Source: Marisa cornuarietis (lineage: Eukaryota; Mollusca; Gastropoda; Architaenioglossa; Ampullariidae). From it: a stretch of 64,000 nt of DNA. A model generated the notes under the pieces. The model saw only the letters and a list, made by a program, of their open reading frames with translations, was not told the origin of the DNA and ran no database searches. The stretch lies in assembly GCA_004794655.1 (NCBI GenBank), contig SMMW01000585.1, positions 9,919,501-9,983,500 of the forward strand, in the 5' to 3' direction. The translations under genes were made by a program, and so were the position numbers. Every line of letters begins with the position of its first letter. The stretch's first letter is position 1. Below are positions 23,621-36,582 of the stretch, one piece after another.

Positions 23621-26342
23621 GTACGTAAGTGAGAATTACATGACCCACAATTGTACAACTGAGGATATCAGTTTGGGGAGCTGACATCCTACTGGTTAAA
23701 GAATCGAACTGAACCCAAAGCGGGAAGCTAGTCTGCTCGAGAACCGTGTGACGCAACACAACCGCCCCTTACTCTTTTACAAACACACACACCGCCCACT
23801 TAACCCAACTGTGGAGTTGGGTACCTGACGCCGTAAAGGGGTGTGGAAATTAGCGAGTGACAGGTAAAGGCATCGAACTCTCCTTCTACGACCGTAAGAT
23901 CACGGGACTGTCATAACCTTTATTATTATCGTTATTCTAGTCAAGGTTGTTTTAGTCAGGCTATCCAGGCGTTCTACTCAGGCAGATAAACGGGCAGATA
24001 GTCATCCTTGTCAGGGTTTGTGAAGACGGCCGTACTGTTGACGGACGTACATGCAAGAAAGTTCAGTCCACGGTCATTATCGCCAGTCAGGTAGCCACGA
24101 CGTTTCAACCGTCACACGTGGGCCGCCTCAGATTCTGCACACTCCTTATACACTCCATACCCCAGTACAGGAAAGGAAGGAAGGGAACAAGAGGTCGTCA
24201 TTCTGCCACAAAAGCACCAAAGAATGTGTGTCTGTGGGTGGAGGAGGGAAGTAACAGGAGGTGGTCAGGGAAGACGTGTCTTGTGTCTGCTAGCCACCAT
24301 TTATAGGCCTCGGGATTACTGTGAGGCAGCCTCGCTTGATCTTTGGGTAGATCGTGGCTGATTAGAGGGCGGAAGCTGGCCTCGTCCCGGCACCGGTAAA
24401 GACGAACACATGTCGGCTTTGATAGAAAGCGCACAACGCGCTGGTCTGTGCTCGCTAGCAGACTTCACTCTTTGAGTCTGCGCATCTTTTTGCTAGTATC
24501 TGGGCTGCTCACTTTCCTTCCCCCTCTACCGCCACGGCTGCATGCAGTGGAAGATTCCAGGGGTAGAATGTATGTGTGTGTGTGGGGGGGGGGGTGCGCG
24601 CGCGTATGTGTCATTTTAGTCTTCCTGCCTTCTGTTTCTTTCTCTCTGGCCTTTTATGGCCGAAGTTAGCGAACCTGCCCTTTCTCAGCCCACCAACCAC
24701 CCGACAGAGACCGCTGTCATTGTCATGTGACGCACATTCTTTCTGCCGTGGCACCCTCCTCGTTTTGCCTCCCACCTCCCGTACCCCATGACCTACCGCT
24801 CGCCACAGGCGTTAGGAACTGTAAGATCTGTCACTAGGTGTTAAATTGATAACTGCCCGTCAGCGCACGTGTCCAAAGCGACAAGGCTGGCATACCGTCA
24901 CGAAATGTGCATTTTAATATTTTTAATATGACTGTAAAATGAGATTGCAGTATGTGTCGCTATGGTATGTGGGAGGGGTTACAACAACGGGCTAAGGTCA
25001 AGAACATTTGTGACGGGGCTAGCCTTTTTTTTTTTTTAGCACTCTTAATATTGGCATTCTTTCAGGAATGCTGAGCGGCTGGGTGTGTTCCCACGTCACA
25101 TTCCAACAAATCACTTAGTCTGAAGCATCGGAAAACGCGCAGAAATTGGAATACATTCTCCCTTGCTCCGTGCGAGAGTGTGTGCGTGTGTGTGTGTTGC
25201 CCAGCGATCTCCCAGTCTTTATATTCTTATCAACCTTGGGTACCATCACATGCCCGTCAAACATTTATGTGCCTTTGCTGCTTTGGACACATCTCTAGCT
25301 AGTCTCCTTCAATGACCCGTAAGAGGACTCCAGTTTCAAATGAGGGTCAAAAAAGAAATGAAATCTCAACTTCTAATATCAGGCGTATCAGGTGGGAGGC
25401 ATCTCTTCCCTCGCTCTGCACCCATTCCTCTTGTGTGTTTGTTCAGCCATGCGTGGCACTGCGGTCAGGTGACGCATGACATTTTGTTGTTCTGCCAGAG
25501 CTTATGCTTTTTTTTCTCTCAGTGTGTGTGTGTGTGAGAGAGAGAGAGAGAAAGACTGGGTGAGAGACGCACAAAACAATAGTGACATGAACATTTAGCG
25601 ACAATTACATATGATGAAGAGAGAGAGAGCAAACAAACATTTCAGGTGCACACTTCTCTCTCCTTCACCCCCCCTCCCCCCGTGCCTTTTTGCTCTCAGG
25701 TTATGTTTCTTGTACGATACCCGTGACGCATACAATTCCACCATCCCCCACGTGTAGGCATGCGTGGTATGCGAGTCACCTGACATGCCGTCTGTGTTTC
25801 TATAAGCAGTTTTAAAGCCTTTGGTTAATTCCATGTATAACGCATATCTGGTGTTTCCCACACACCCCGGGGTCTCATCGTAAACCAGGAAACATAGGAG
25901 ACGCCTAACTTGTTTACGTTGTGCGCAAGGCAGACACAAGTCACGTGATAATATGGGAAGGGGGAAGGTAATGTGCGCGGGAAGGGAAGGGGGTGGGGCA
26001 ATTGAAGGAACAGCTCAGTGCTAGGGTGGTTAATTGTATTTGGGTTAATGATTTACAGTGTCGCTTTATTATCACCGGAGAGTTGACCACAAAGTACGAC
26101 ATTCACAAATTACAAAGAATTTATGGCTGTTGGCGTTTTTAATGATTGATAATATTCCAATATGTCGTTGATAAGAGTGAGAGAGTAATTTATTGCCGAT
26201 GTATATTTTTTAAATATTTCACATGTATGTTTCCTTCTCCCAGATAGGTCGAGAGTATGGCCAAGGGTGTGTAGAAAACTTGTCTACGCCGGTGAGAAAA
26301 GGTTCCTATACTCATAATAGCTGCTGTCTTTATTCCGCGCGC

Positions 26343-26350
26343 TATAAATA
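26343..26350 (+). promoter_or_regulatory. Candidate TATA box
   Basis: TATAAATA in the context CGCGCTATAAATAGGCTGC, a full TATA consensus flanked by GC-rich sequence. No supportable start codon or exon was found downstream, so this is a sequence match only. Confidence 0.2.
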
Positions 26351-29300
26351 GGCTGCTCCGAACCTCGCACCTCCCTCGAGTCGATCACAAACACGGGCTG
26401 TAATGTAGGTTCATAATCACAAACACCCGTTGTACCTTGGCGTACCCAGGCAGGGTACTAAGGTATCAGCGCAAGTTGGATATCCGGCCTGTCTCCTACA
26501 CATACACACGCACAAAAGGGTGGCTATGTTGAGCGCGCTCCGTACGATTGGATTCGATTGTGACCCCTGTATCGTAGTTGACCTTTTTACCGTATCGTCT
26601 GCCTATTTTCACAAAAACTTGAGCTGTGTACTGGGAGAGGCAGAAGAGACGGGGGTGGGTGGTGGAAGAATACCATATGACCCGCGTGACACCTCGCACA
26701 ACACGAGCGTGCGCTTGTTGCTTGGTTCCTCGCTTGTCCCTAACTGAGAGAAACATATCACTGTCTGTGATCTTTGGCCAGCAAGTTCTCTCTGCTCGCT
26801 GTCTTCCCACAGTCATCAAAGGTTTCGTGCAGGTAGATATGACCGGAGCTCGCACCTGTACTTAAAGTCTTGTCCGTCATTTGGGCCCATTTGCATGGGA
26901 ACTACACACTGCATGGACATCTTATCTGCGTCCTAGAAGAAACCAGACTGGTTTATAATCTTTTTTAAAAGTGATGTTTGCTACTTAAGTTGACCGATTT
27001 CCAATATTCGCTTTCATTTATCGATATCAAGCACAATATAAACATAGCTTAAATATTACTCGGTGACCTCATATATAGAATCTTTAGCACTGAGCTTGGT
27101 GTCTAGTTTTAATGCATTTATTTAACAGTGTGTGTGCGTGTGTGTGTGAGAAAGAATTTCAGAAGAAAAAAAGTGTTAGCATGGCAGAGAGGAACGAGGC
27201 AAACTCGCTGGCCTGAGTGTTTGGCCTGATGGCATAATGTAGCGAGTGACTCGGAGTGAGAAGGAAGAAGAATATGTCACGAGAATATGTTTACGAACGT
27301 TTTACGTACGGAAATTTATATCTCTGCACCGATTTACCGGGGGTCTCTGTCGTGAACTCCGGGGAAAGAGCACGCGAAGATGGTCGGAGGCTGCGATTGC
27401 CGTCGCCTCGGGCTAATCACACTCTCGACACCTCGACCAACTCACGCCGACATGTACGTGTACGCACACACTTATACTAAATTGCAAATAAAGATTCACT
27501 GACTCGAGCCCCCAGCGTACGTCCCCAAGAACAACACAAGGCAATTTAGTATATTAAAACAATTATTAATTATCGAGAGTTTGATCAATGAACATAAAAG
27601 ATACAAATGCTGCAAATTAACGTTAGCTCGCTCTCTAGGCTTCCCGGTATATCTACTCCTAATCCAGATAACGTGAGTCACTATTAGCTTAATTACCACA
27701 CAACACACTACACTCGTCACTTATCTCTCTACACAAGAATGTCTCTCGCGATGTGGAGGGCCCTCCGATGTCTTGACGTCTGAAAATCCGTAGATGTCAC
27801 TCCGCCAGTCGTTGCTGCCTTTTCCACGAACACAGAGACTCTGGCACTGCCGCGTGCCACCACGTGACTCTTCCTCAAGGCCGGACTGCGATCAGAGCTT
27901 AACCGCGCCTGAGGACCAACGCTTCTCTACCAGCTTTACCTCTGCTGTCTACGACCGACAGCCACTGGTGATGCAAACGTTGTGCACTCTGTACCAAGAG
28001 TGGGTCTTAACGCACCTCTGAAGTCGGTTGTGCTGAAGTAGTCACGATTCCAGACTAACTCTCAGCGGAGAATCTGAACAGCCTTGAACAGATCTCTGCT
28101 ACAACCTTCTCCCTCGAGATTCCAGTGCAAAGACCCCGATTTCTCGCCTGACACGATGTTAAATTCACGTCGCTGGCATTCGTCATCTTGCGATTGGCTA
28201 ATTGCAAAATACACACACTCTCTGCCATCCGTACCTGCCTATGACCAATCACTACCTAGCTGGTATTGACGGACAGGTGGTCATTGACTTTCCCAAGTAA
28301 GAATTTGCGTATTACAACCAATCGCTACCAAACCCCTACCAAACCAGTGGTCAGTTGACTCGTCCCTGCCCACTCTGCATCCTTCTCACTCCCCCCTACT
28401 AGTGGCGCGATCTGACTACGGCGTCATCATGTCTGACTTTCTATTCACTACTGGTGTCCAGAAAGTGACAATAACAACACGCTCCGTCGTCCCACACTAG
28501 GTACCTGTAGCCCTACAATTAACGGCCGCACCGTGACCTGTGATCTCTCCTCTTGAAAGAACCCCCCCCTGCGGCGATAACCGCCGTTACCCGCTTCTGT
28601 CCTGCGCTAGTGCTGACGTAAGCGGCCATCCATTCCCCCGACCTAGCTGATCTCAACTAGATACACGGCAGTGAAGCATACCTGGTCCTTTTGTCCACTA
28701 CTCTGGCTGGCACCAACAAGGCGGCTGTTGCCGTAACACTGCCCCTTTCAAGCTAACTCGTTTCCCAAGCTATCTATTCTACCTTATGCTAGCCTGTCTG
28801 ACAGCGCGTTCGCACGACTCGTGCATAAGGCAGAAGTGCGACACCAACACTATAGCCCTATAACCTAGTTATCATATGACAGTCTCCAGAAAAGAGGAAC
28901 CGTTATTTACAGCGGTGAGTGGTTAGATGGAAAACGTCGCGGTTGAGCTGTACGGCCGTCAGGTACATCTGGTGCTGGTGTGGTGCCAGGCGGCTCAGCA
29001 CTTCCTGACATGTTGACCGCGACGTTCCCAGTCTCGTGCACACACCGTGGCACGCAGTGCTAAGTGTACGCACTTGACCAGCGCTGAAGTAATTACTGAT
29101 GACAGTAGTCTCCTTTCTGAGCTTGCGATGGGAGGTCAACGTGGGGTCACAGCAGGCGTATTGAGCAAGCTCAGTCCCGTTACGAATGGTGTTTAGTCTT
29201 TTACGCACAAATTTGGCGGAAGGCGACCACGAAAAGGGACATGATAGGGCTAATGCGATTGTGTGTGTGTGTGTAAAGGGGAGGTGGGGATGGGGTAGCT

Positions 29301-31454
29301 GTGTGTATGTGTGGATTAAGGGGCCGGATGATGCGATAGAAGAATGCAGTTTGTGTGCGGACGTCATCAGCATCATCAGCCGACCAACACTGAACTTGGC
29401 AGCGGGCCGCGACAGAAAGAATTGCTGATTGAAGTGCACCCCCCCCCCACATACACACACCTTTTTTTTTTAACATAACGGCTCGAACCATCGTTCACCT
29501 TTCACCCGGCGCCCTAACTCTTCACCGCTCAAGAACTTGGCGTCTGCTCATTTCACGCGGTAACTGTTCTTTGGTCTCGTTGCAGTTAATGAGAAAAGAG
29601 GCCTCTGTCGGTCAGTATAGAGCTGTCTTAACACAACACACATTTGGCTGTGTTTGGCAGATGGTCATACAAAATATTGAAACATAATAACATATTCAGC
29701 TAAGTATTTTCAGTTAGACCTTTCTAATGCAAGCAGTTTGCAACTGCGTCGGGTGCCGGTAGCAGTGAGCTTGATACTAGAAGATGTGGCGATCGAAGAC
29801 CAAAATCAGGGCATCGTAGTTGTTGGGATCACACAACTTATCAGAAAGAAGAAGAAAGAATGTTAGACATCGATTTTCGTGGCCTGGCATAATGGAGGTC
29901 GAAACATCTCGCTTCCTTGTGACCCAGACGGCAGGTCGAAAATCCCGAATTCTGTGCGTGTCGTCGTGTGTGTCAATGTGGAGCCCACATAATATTTTAC
30001 ACACACCGACTCCTGTACTGTGTTGTGCAGCTCCATGTCAGACCGAGCGACCGGGAGAGCAAGGGGGAGGGCTGTGTGGGAGGGGGTGAGAACGATGATG
30101 TCCAGCCCAAGGCACCAGTGCTTTCTGTTGACCACTCTTCTGGTAAAGGGTAGTGAAGGGGTAGGGATGGATGGATGATCCAAGGAGGTGATGTAGTGAG
30201 GTTGGAACAAGCTGCGACATTTTCTGCAGGCAGTATCAGTCTCCCCCTACCCTTCCCCTTACAACGTCTAACGTCGGCAAGACGTTATAGTTCTAGCAAC
30301 AGGTCAGTTGTTTGTGAGCGGTCATGGGTAAGAGATCCCTACTCGAGGTCGTTTGCAACTTGATTGCCATTCGGAACGCTAGGCGGCGCTTCCTGCATTT
30401 GTTTACCAAGCTCCTAGTACTCTCTTCAACCCCACTCCCCCTCTGTGTCCTCTCTCGCTTTCCCCTTTTCCTTGCCAGTGACCCTCGGCCAGACTCTGCA
30501 ACCGGGTCAGACGCGAAAGCAAGCGTGCGGCTCAGGAAGGATGGTGAAGAGCGGTCCTCCTGGCGGTGCAGCAAGTGTAGAGAGGGCGGGGTGGGGGCTG
30601 CTGCAGCGAGTTGGTTTGTTGCACAAAGTGACTCACGTCTCTTAGAGAACTGCCGCTGCGGTCCCCTCGGTCGTGCATTTTCGCTCTTCGTCCAGTCCTT
30701 GGCACAGAGCTTCGCACGTATGTATACACGCGTTTTCCAAGAAGGGGTATGGGGAGGGGATGAGCAGATGACTAGGCACAAATATACGCTACAACCACTC
30801 CCGGGTCAGCAGCAGTACCTGGCCTCCTTCAGGGGTCTTTATTTGAGGGGTGGTGGTGGTGGCGTAGGGATATCAGGAGGGGCAGATGTTTCCCGTTTGT
30901 CGTCTTGTTATGATTGTCATCTAGTACTTAATTTACTTGTGTACTGGAGCTCGAAGCGGTTATCCATGGCATAGAGAATGTGGCTTGCCTATCCGCTATT
31001 ACGTCGCCACGCCCGCCCTACCCACCACCCCGGACAGTGTAAATCGCTCGCCAATGGACGGCCGCGGTCATTGTTGCACCTCTTATGTAATAAGTGGTGA
31101 TAGAATGGACGGTAGGGGACCTTAAGACGTGGCGCCATTGGGTAACTGACGATGATGATAGGTTGTTAGGTAGTGTAAGGTGCAGCTTAACTTAGAGGAC
31201 ATTCCAGTCTCTCCTCGTCCTGCGAGATTTCCTATAGGTGGAAGCACATTCCCATAAGAGTGCCAAAGACACTGACGAATTGCATCCCTTGTGTCCGGTC
31301 AGCTGTGACAGCTGTCGGACCTGCCGCCAAGCCAAGTGGGGTACACAGGGTGTCAAAACTTTATAACTTGTCGACTGTCATTTGATGACATTCCACGGCT
31401 GCTGGTTATTAATGTTAAACGGTAGAGGATGACATTCCTCTAACCAAGACGATA

Positions 31455-31495
31455 ATATTAATCACGGACCTTCATAGAAGGTCCCTGATATTAAT
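31455..31495. other. Short hairpin
   Basis: GGACCTTC and GAAGGTCC pair across a three-base ATA loop. The stem extends imperfectly into ATTAATCAC and CTGATATTAAT. It may be the relic of a very small foldback element; nothing else is attached to it. Confidence 0.5.
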
Positions 31496-32020
31496 GGAAG
31501 AAGGGATAGGGCGAAAGATTGCATGAACAAATGAGCGACAGATCAACAAAAGGGATTTCTCCATAGAAGGATAGTTGGATATACAACACTGGCATATCGC
31601 ATGCTGTGACCACTTTGCAGAGCACGGTTAATCGTTGCAATGTTTTTGGCTAAAACATGTCTTTCTAAATTTGTTTTCAAACTTGGAAAGTCTTATTATT
31701 ACGATGATAATAAGTAGGATTCTTGCAAAGACCGGAATCCCAGTCTGTGGCTAGTTTCTTCGTTCTTTACATTACCAGGAAAACAAAAATAGGAGTTGAT
31801 GTGGAAAGGCTCTTGAAACGGTTAGTTCTCGTTTTCCCTCTGTCTCATCACACAGACACACACACACCAGACATCGTAACTATAAACTACATCAAACTGA
31901 AGTGGGAGAGGTGTTACTGCATGAAATATTCCTGGAACAAGAAAGTCTGTAACACCCGTTTGAAGCCTGGAGCTGATAACCTGTAACCATCATGCCAACC
32001 GCGATTAACTTTCTGTGCAG

Positions 32021-32815
32021 GTGATCAATAAGACAGAGAATGGTGACACGGACCCCTTCGAGGCACAGTTCACTGTGAGCACTGACGAGAACAGTTCCAC
32101 CAACCTGCTATACGACATGAGTGCAGCAGACGCCGAGTCGTCCTCGGCCAACCTTCTCTACGACCTGTCGACCACACAGTCCGCCAACCCACTCTACGAC
32201 CTCATGGACGAGGAGCTGGTGCCAGACAGGCAGCAAGAGCACGAAGAATCGCAGTCCCAGAATCTCCTCTATGACTTCTCCATCAACAATAACGCCGATT
32301 TCGTCATTGAGACCTCTGCGCAGGACAACAGCAGTGGCAGCGCCAACCCGCTGTACGACCTGACGGACGAGCTTCAAGAACAGCAGCAGCAGCAGCCAGA
32401 GGAAGAAGAGGAGGAGATTCAGGAGGTAGTTGTCCGCGAGGTGGAGGTCGCTCCCAGGTCCGAGGAATTCGACAGACGGGCCAGCGGCGGCTACCCGGAT
32501 GAGGACCAGGTCGTACCGGAGGTGGAAGAGGAGGAGGAGCTGGCCTCGCCAAGGGAGACCACGCCCAAAGGACAGTGTCAGTACGAAGACCTGCAGGAGG
32601 AGGAGAATTTCCACCAGCACGTGGAGTTGTACATCAAAGAAGAAGGCGAAGACACCGTCGAGGTGGCCGCTGCTGGTGGTGGTGTTGCTACTGTGGATGT
32701 AACGGATGCTGCGGACAACGAGGACGCCGACAGTACCAAAGGGCGACGTCGCAGCAGAAGCCGCACGCCCAGCCGCAGTCGCAGCATCAGCTCGGAGCGG
32801 GAGGTGCTGAACGAG
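32021..32815 (+). CDS. Exon 2: acidic protein with five N-x-L-Y-D motifs (residues 62-326)
   Basis: The exon runs from acceptor TTTCTGTGCAG to donor GAACGAG then GTCAGT, 265 codons, phase 0 at both ends. It opens with VINKTENGDTDPFEAQF (a second DPF). Five motifs then follow with Tyr at protein residues 92, 108, 120, 145 and 173: TNLLYDM, ANLLYDL, ANPLYDL, QNLLYDF and ANPLYDL. Two are true NPxY cores of the kind read by PTB domains. After these come a Q/E-rich stretch (QEQQQQQPEEEEEE), more acidic sequence with an Ala/Gly/Val patch, and an RS-like segment at about 301-319 (GRRRSRSRTPSRSRS). No folded domain, signal peptide or membrane segment is visible, so the region is probably disordered. 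Codon choice is GC-rich, unlike the 46.9-49.2 kb reading frame. A cytoplasmic scaffold or adaptor role is a guess from motifs only. Confidence 0.9.
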
Positions 32816-33379
32816 GTCAGTGACTCACTCTCAGCCCTCGCTAACGCTTGCTAACCAGCTGCTTCTTTAACTTGCAGGATCCATCGGGCGGAATCGTCTA
32901 ATGGTTGGCCTTTTCCCCCAGAGCTTTAAACTCTCTAGCTCTCTCTGTCACACTTTCTCTCCCTTCCTCTCCCACCTCCCCCCCTTTCCTTTCTGGTACC
33001 TTCTGAGGTGACAGCGGACTTCCAAACAGCTCCAATCACCTACAGTCAGTCTGGTGATGTGTACCATGTAGCGTCTTTTACCACCGCTTATTTGCTTGTG
33101 TAACTGATTTGTGTTTTGCTCCTGTTGCAAAGCATTATACAAATAAGAGAAACAGATTTGTTTCTGATTATTTTTAAAGGAAAGGAAAAGGAAATTGCAG
33201 TGAAGGGCGCTTCGCATAGAAACTCCAGCATCCTGTTATTTTGCACTTGTTCCTCAGCCTGTGGTCACCAAACATTTTGTGGAGGATCTAAATCATTATG
33301 CACAGGAACTTATGCTGCTGTGTTCATTTTTATATATATATTATTATTGAAGCATTTAACACCTTTCTCTCTCTTTCAG
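32816..33379 (+). other. Intron 2
   Basis: It runs from donor GTCAGT to a very strong acceptor (CACCTTTCTCTCTCTTTCAG). A weaker acceptor at 32876-32877 (CTTTAACTTGCAG) would add seven codons and a stop, but needs a 62-bp intron. If the intron is retained, the frame continues for twelve codons (VSDSLSALANAC) to a stop. Confidence 0.65.
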
Positions 33380-33451
33380 CTGGAATCAGGAGAATTGGGG
33401 GTGGACTCATCAGTGTTCTGTGTATTTGTGTCTTTGAATGGAGCTGTCTAG
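33380..33451 (+). CDS. Terminal coding exon (residues 327-349)
   Basis: After the strong acceptor the phase-0 frame reads LESGELGVDSSVFCVFVSLN, then GAV and a TAG stop, giving a 349-residue protein with exons 1 and 2. The hydrophobic FCVFVSLNGAV end contrasts with the acidic body and could act as a short anchor or a degradation signal. That is inference. The exon passes directly into AT-rich sequence with polyadenylation signals, so it behaves like a last exon. It may be one of several alternative 3' ends if exon 2 also splices to sites further right. Confidence 0.6.
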   Translation: MESGELGVDSSVFCVFVSLNGAV

Positions 33452-34970
33452 AAAAATAACACTGGGCAGGGGTTGGCAGAACTTTTATTTTGTGAACTGT
33501 CATAGAGTAGTGATTGGCTCTCTAGGCTTATCAAAGCATGAAACTAAGCAGCATGTTGCATGTCAAAAGAGCTGATGTCTTCCTTATTAATTTCTTTTAA
33601 CTGCATGTTCTTAATGATCATACTCCTGTTTAACAATATATTCATATTCATTTTTGTTACTTTAAAAAAATTATGTTTATGAAAGAAATGCTAGGTAAAT
33701 AAATTTTTGCAAGGCAGAACACCAGCCAAGCAAAGCACTACAGTAGCCAGATCATGAACCTCTGCTGCTGCTAAAGGCTTTTCTCAACCTTACAAAGATG
33801 GTTGAACATTTGACCAGGTTTTGCAGAGTTTTTACGTTATGGTTATAGAAAAATAAACTTCGGTAAACTTGTTTTAAAGTTCCTCCATATTTTTCCAGTT
33901 AAAAATAGCCTGAAAGGACTTGCACTATTTCCTCAGAACAGCCATGATCTCTTTTGAGAGAACATTGAGTATGAGTCCTTATGGGCTCCTCTTTGAGGAT
34001 ATTATCAGTGATGGCAAATTAGGTACCTCTATGATGGTGGTGTTAAAATGTAAAATTTCGTATTTCTGACATATCTGTACAATGTTTAATGATGTCCATT
34101 ATCCAGTAGCAGCTAAGCTCAGCTTACAGTAGTTGTGATTTTGATGTAAGCACAGTGTCCTTTAATGCAGGTGCTGAATCCTTACTTTCCAGGGATAGTG
34201 ACAAAACTGTCAACAAAAACTGTTAACTGTTTATAAGGATACATAGCTATTACTACTTTATTTTAAAATAAGCTTCAATAATGTTAGTAGGTAAGTAGCT
34301 GATTTTATACAAGAATGCAATGCTTTTACATGTTTTACTTATGCTCTGAAATAGAAGTTGACAGTGACAAAATGGCATCTATAATATTGTTTGCCAGCCA
34401 CCTAGGCTTTTGTCAACTTTTTGAAATGTGTAGCAACTGTGAATGTTCTCTTGAATATTTGATTAACAGGGAATGTTGATCAAGATGAAGTATTTCACAA
34501 TTACATGATTTCATATGAAGCTGCTGGGAAAACTAAGCATGTGATGTGAGAAATCTTTGCCTGCTGCTTGGTTTTATCATCATTATTTCCACCAAACGGC
34601 TGCAAATCATGTGCAATTTGTGTTGGGCACTGGCGCGTTGGTCATGATGCAGCTGATGACAGACTATTTCTTTGTAAAGCAGCGGATAAGGGTGGAAAAT
34701 GTGCAACACAGAAATAATACTGAGAGGAGAAAGTTATGAGAGTAACAACAGCACCTGCTTTGAATACACCTTTTAAAGAGATTCACAGTCTGGAGTGAGC
34801 TGTGGAAAGCTGGAAGATATTTCATTCCGATGGGAGAAAGGAAAGGAAAATATTGAGGAGTGAGCAGCAAAGATTCGTGTTGATCAGACAGCATTGGCAT
34901 CGGATGGCCTTGACCTTATGGAGAGGCGGACAGGCGACTAAAGGAGGCAGTCTTGTACAGAGTCAGGTGT
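33452..34970 (+). other. Probable 3' UTR, AT-rich and CpG-poor
   Basis: Polyadenylation signals AATAAA occur at 33698-33703 and 33852-33857. Sequence stays AT-rich and nearly free of CpG until about 34.97 kb, where it abruptly returns to CpG-rich intergenic composition. The long low-CpG run suggests the transcript may extend past the first two signals. No coding frame is supported; an open frame at 34802-35098 has no ATG in a usable context. Confidence 0.45.
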
Positions 34971-36530
34971 GTATATTAACCAGTATCTTAACGTATGGTC
35001 CTAACACCCCGTGTGTCTGCAAACTGTATGATCCTTTTTCTTGCAGCATATCATTGTTTGCAAGATGCCGGGTGTGGCATCCCCAACACGACAGTTGATC
35101 AATAATTTTACTTCCCTACCCGCTCACCTTCACCCGGCTTCTACCACCCACTCCCCTCTCTGCTCCACCCCCATTAAAACTGTGTTGGGGGATCACAAAA
35201 GACGTGAGTCACAATGCTAGAAAACTGTTCCTGTTCGTCATCATTGTTTGTCAACGATCCACTCTCTTTCTCCGCCTTCTCGCTCTACTTCTCTCTCGAC
35301 GTTTCTCCATGATGCTAAGCTACAGTTGCACTGGTGTGTGTGTGTGTGCGCGCGCGCATGCATGTAAACGAGTCATGTATTGTCCTATGAGTAATATTTG
35401 ATTAGAGAGTGCAAAGACTCGGTCAGTTCTTACTAGCTAGTGCCCGGGCTCAGATAGGGTTTGAGTGGGGCTGTCGCCTGGGAATGAAACACAGACATTA
35501 GCATGTTTACCCAATGTCATTTGTTTGTCACAAGCAGCTGAGCCTAGCACGGGACACTCAGTGCAGTTGAGAGATGGCCTTTTTTGTTTTTTTGGGTTTT
35601 TTTAAACTTTGCTTATGCTTTAATATTTAGTGAGACTGAATCCTCACACGCGCACGAGTATGTTCTCTTTCAACCGCCTCACACACCCACACACACCGAT
35701 CCCTTTGTTTGGCAGCAGGGTAGCTCCCCCACCCACCCACGACGGATTTATCGATCGCTAAAAATCGTTAGCGCGTGAGTGTCGTGAGCGCACGTCACTG
35801 CGCTTGTCGCCAGTCTTGTAGAAGCGGTGCCAGGAGGGGAGAGGGGGAGATGTACATGGCGAGCTCGAGTGGTCCTAATGTATCAATTGGTGTGCATAGG
35901 TAAGCCCTGACATCCATTTTGTCTACATTCTTTTGTAAGCCAGAACAAAGTAGTGTACAGGTATAAAAAAAAAAAAACTGCTTAAACCCCGTTGTCTCGC
36001 CTGATCTCGCTTTGGCTTCTGTCTCCGTTTTCATGGGTAAAAGTTTCGATGAAGAACGTTTTGTTTTGGAGAAGGTTTCTCCCCTTATTTATTTTTCTTC
36101 ATCTCGCTTTCTTCTTGAAATGCAGAAGTGGTAAATGATAAAATGATGACGGTAGTTAGACTGAGCGGATAAAGACACGAGGTAGAAGTTACGCTGTTCG
36201 CTGCCACCCCGAGCTAAGCGGTGTAAGGGAGACAACCGCCAGGCATGTAGACTAGTAGGTGCGAACAACAGGCAGTGCACGTGTCATTTTTTGTACAAGA
36301 AACCTCAAGTACTGGCTCTTAAAAACATCGCTGCCCCAGCGTGATCTGTATTCGAAGAAACTGAGCAATACTTTGTGAGCACTAAGTTGTAAATTGTGTT
36401 GAACACTAAAGCCTATTAAAGCTTGGTTAAATCTCGCGTTAACCGTATTATGAAAATCACGTAGGAAAGAGTATGCATGGATGCGTGTGCGTGCGTGCAG
36501 TGTCACCAAAAAGCTCATCACGCCCGTCTA

Positions 36531-36582
36531 AACTGCAGTGGTCACCAGCGAGTGTTTTGACCTCTACACACCGGGCGCCCCT
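36531..36582 (-). mobile_element. SINE head fragment
   Basis: On the minus strand this reads CGGTGTGTAGAGGTCAAAAC, then ACTCGCTGGTGACCACTGCA, matching the tRNA-derived head of the 2.6-3.9 kb SINE family. The rest of the element is missing. Confidence 0.6.

Larger units (their letters stand above)
15863..32020 (+). other. Large intron 1 (16.2 kb)
   Basis: The intron is bounded by the donor at 15863 (GTAAGA) and the acceptor ending at 32020 (TTTCTGTGCAG). It contains microsatellites, a dimeric satellite, a SINE with target duplication, a possible antisense exon and some CpG-rich patches (17.6-19.7 kb, 30.0-31.1 kb) that could hold alternative promoters. Bases 27.5-28.9 kb are non-repetitive within the window, and 27.7-28.9 kb is pyrimidine-rich. 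That stretch could be an unrecognised transposon; I see no conserved protein in it. Several frames of 100-216 codons around 28.9-31.0 kb lack splice context and have overlapping frames on the other strand, so they are left out. Confidence 0.6.

Noticed and set aside
28903..29460. 185-codon minus-strand frame
   Set aside because: Part of it is translated (CA)n and poly-C sequence; the rest matches nothing I recognise and has no splice sites.
30293..30974. Overlapping frames of 216 codons (+) and 162 codons (-)
   Set aside because: The two overlap on opposite strands in CpG-rich low-complexity sequence, have no splice context and give compositionally biased peptides; most likely chance.
32108..32620. 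170-codon minus-strand frame opposite exon 2
   Set aside because: Leu-rich shadow of the Glu/Gln-rich plus-strand coding sequence.
32878..32901. Alternative seven-codon exon 3 after a 62-bp intron
   Set aside because: Intron would be unusually short and the acceptor at 33379 is far stronger.
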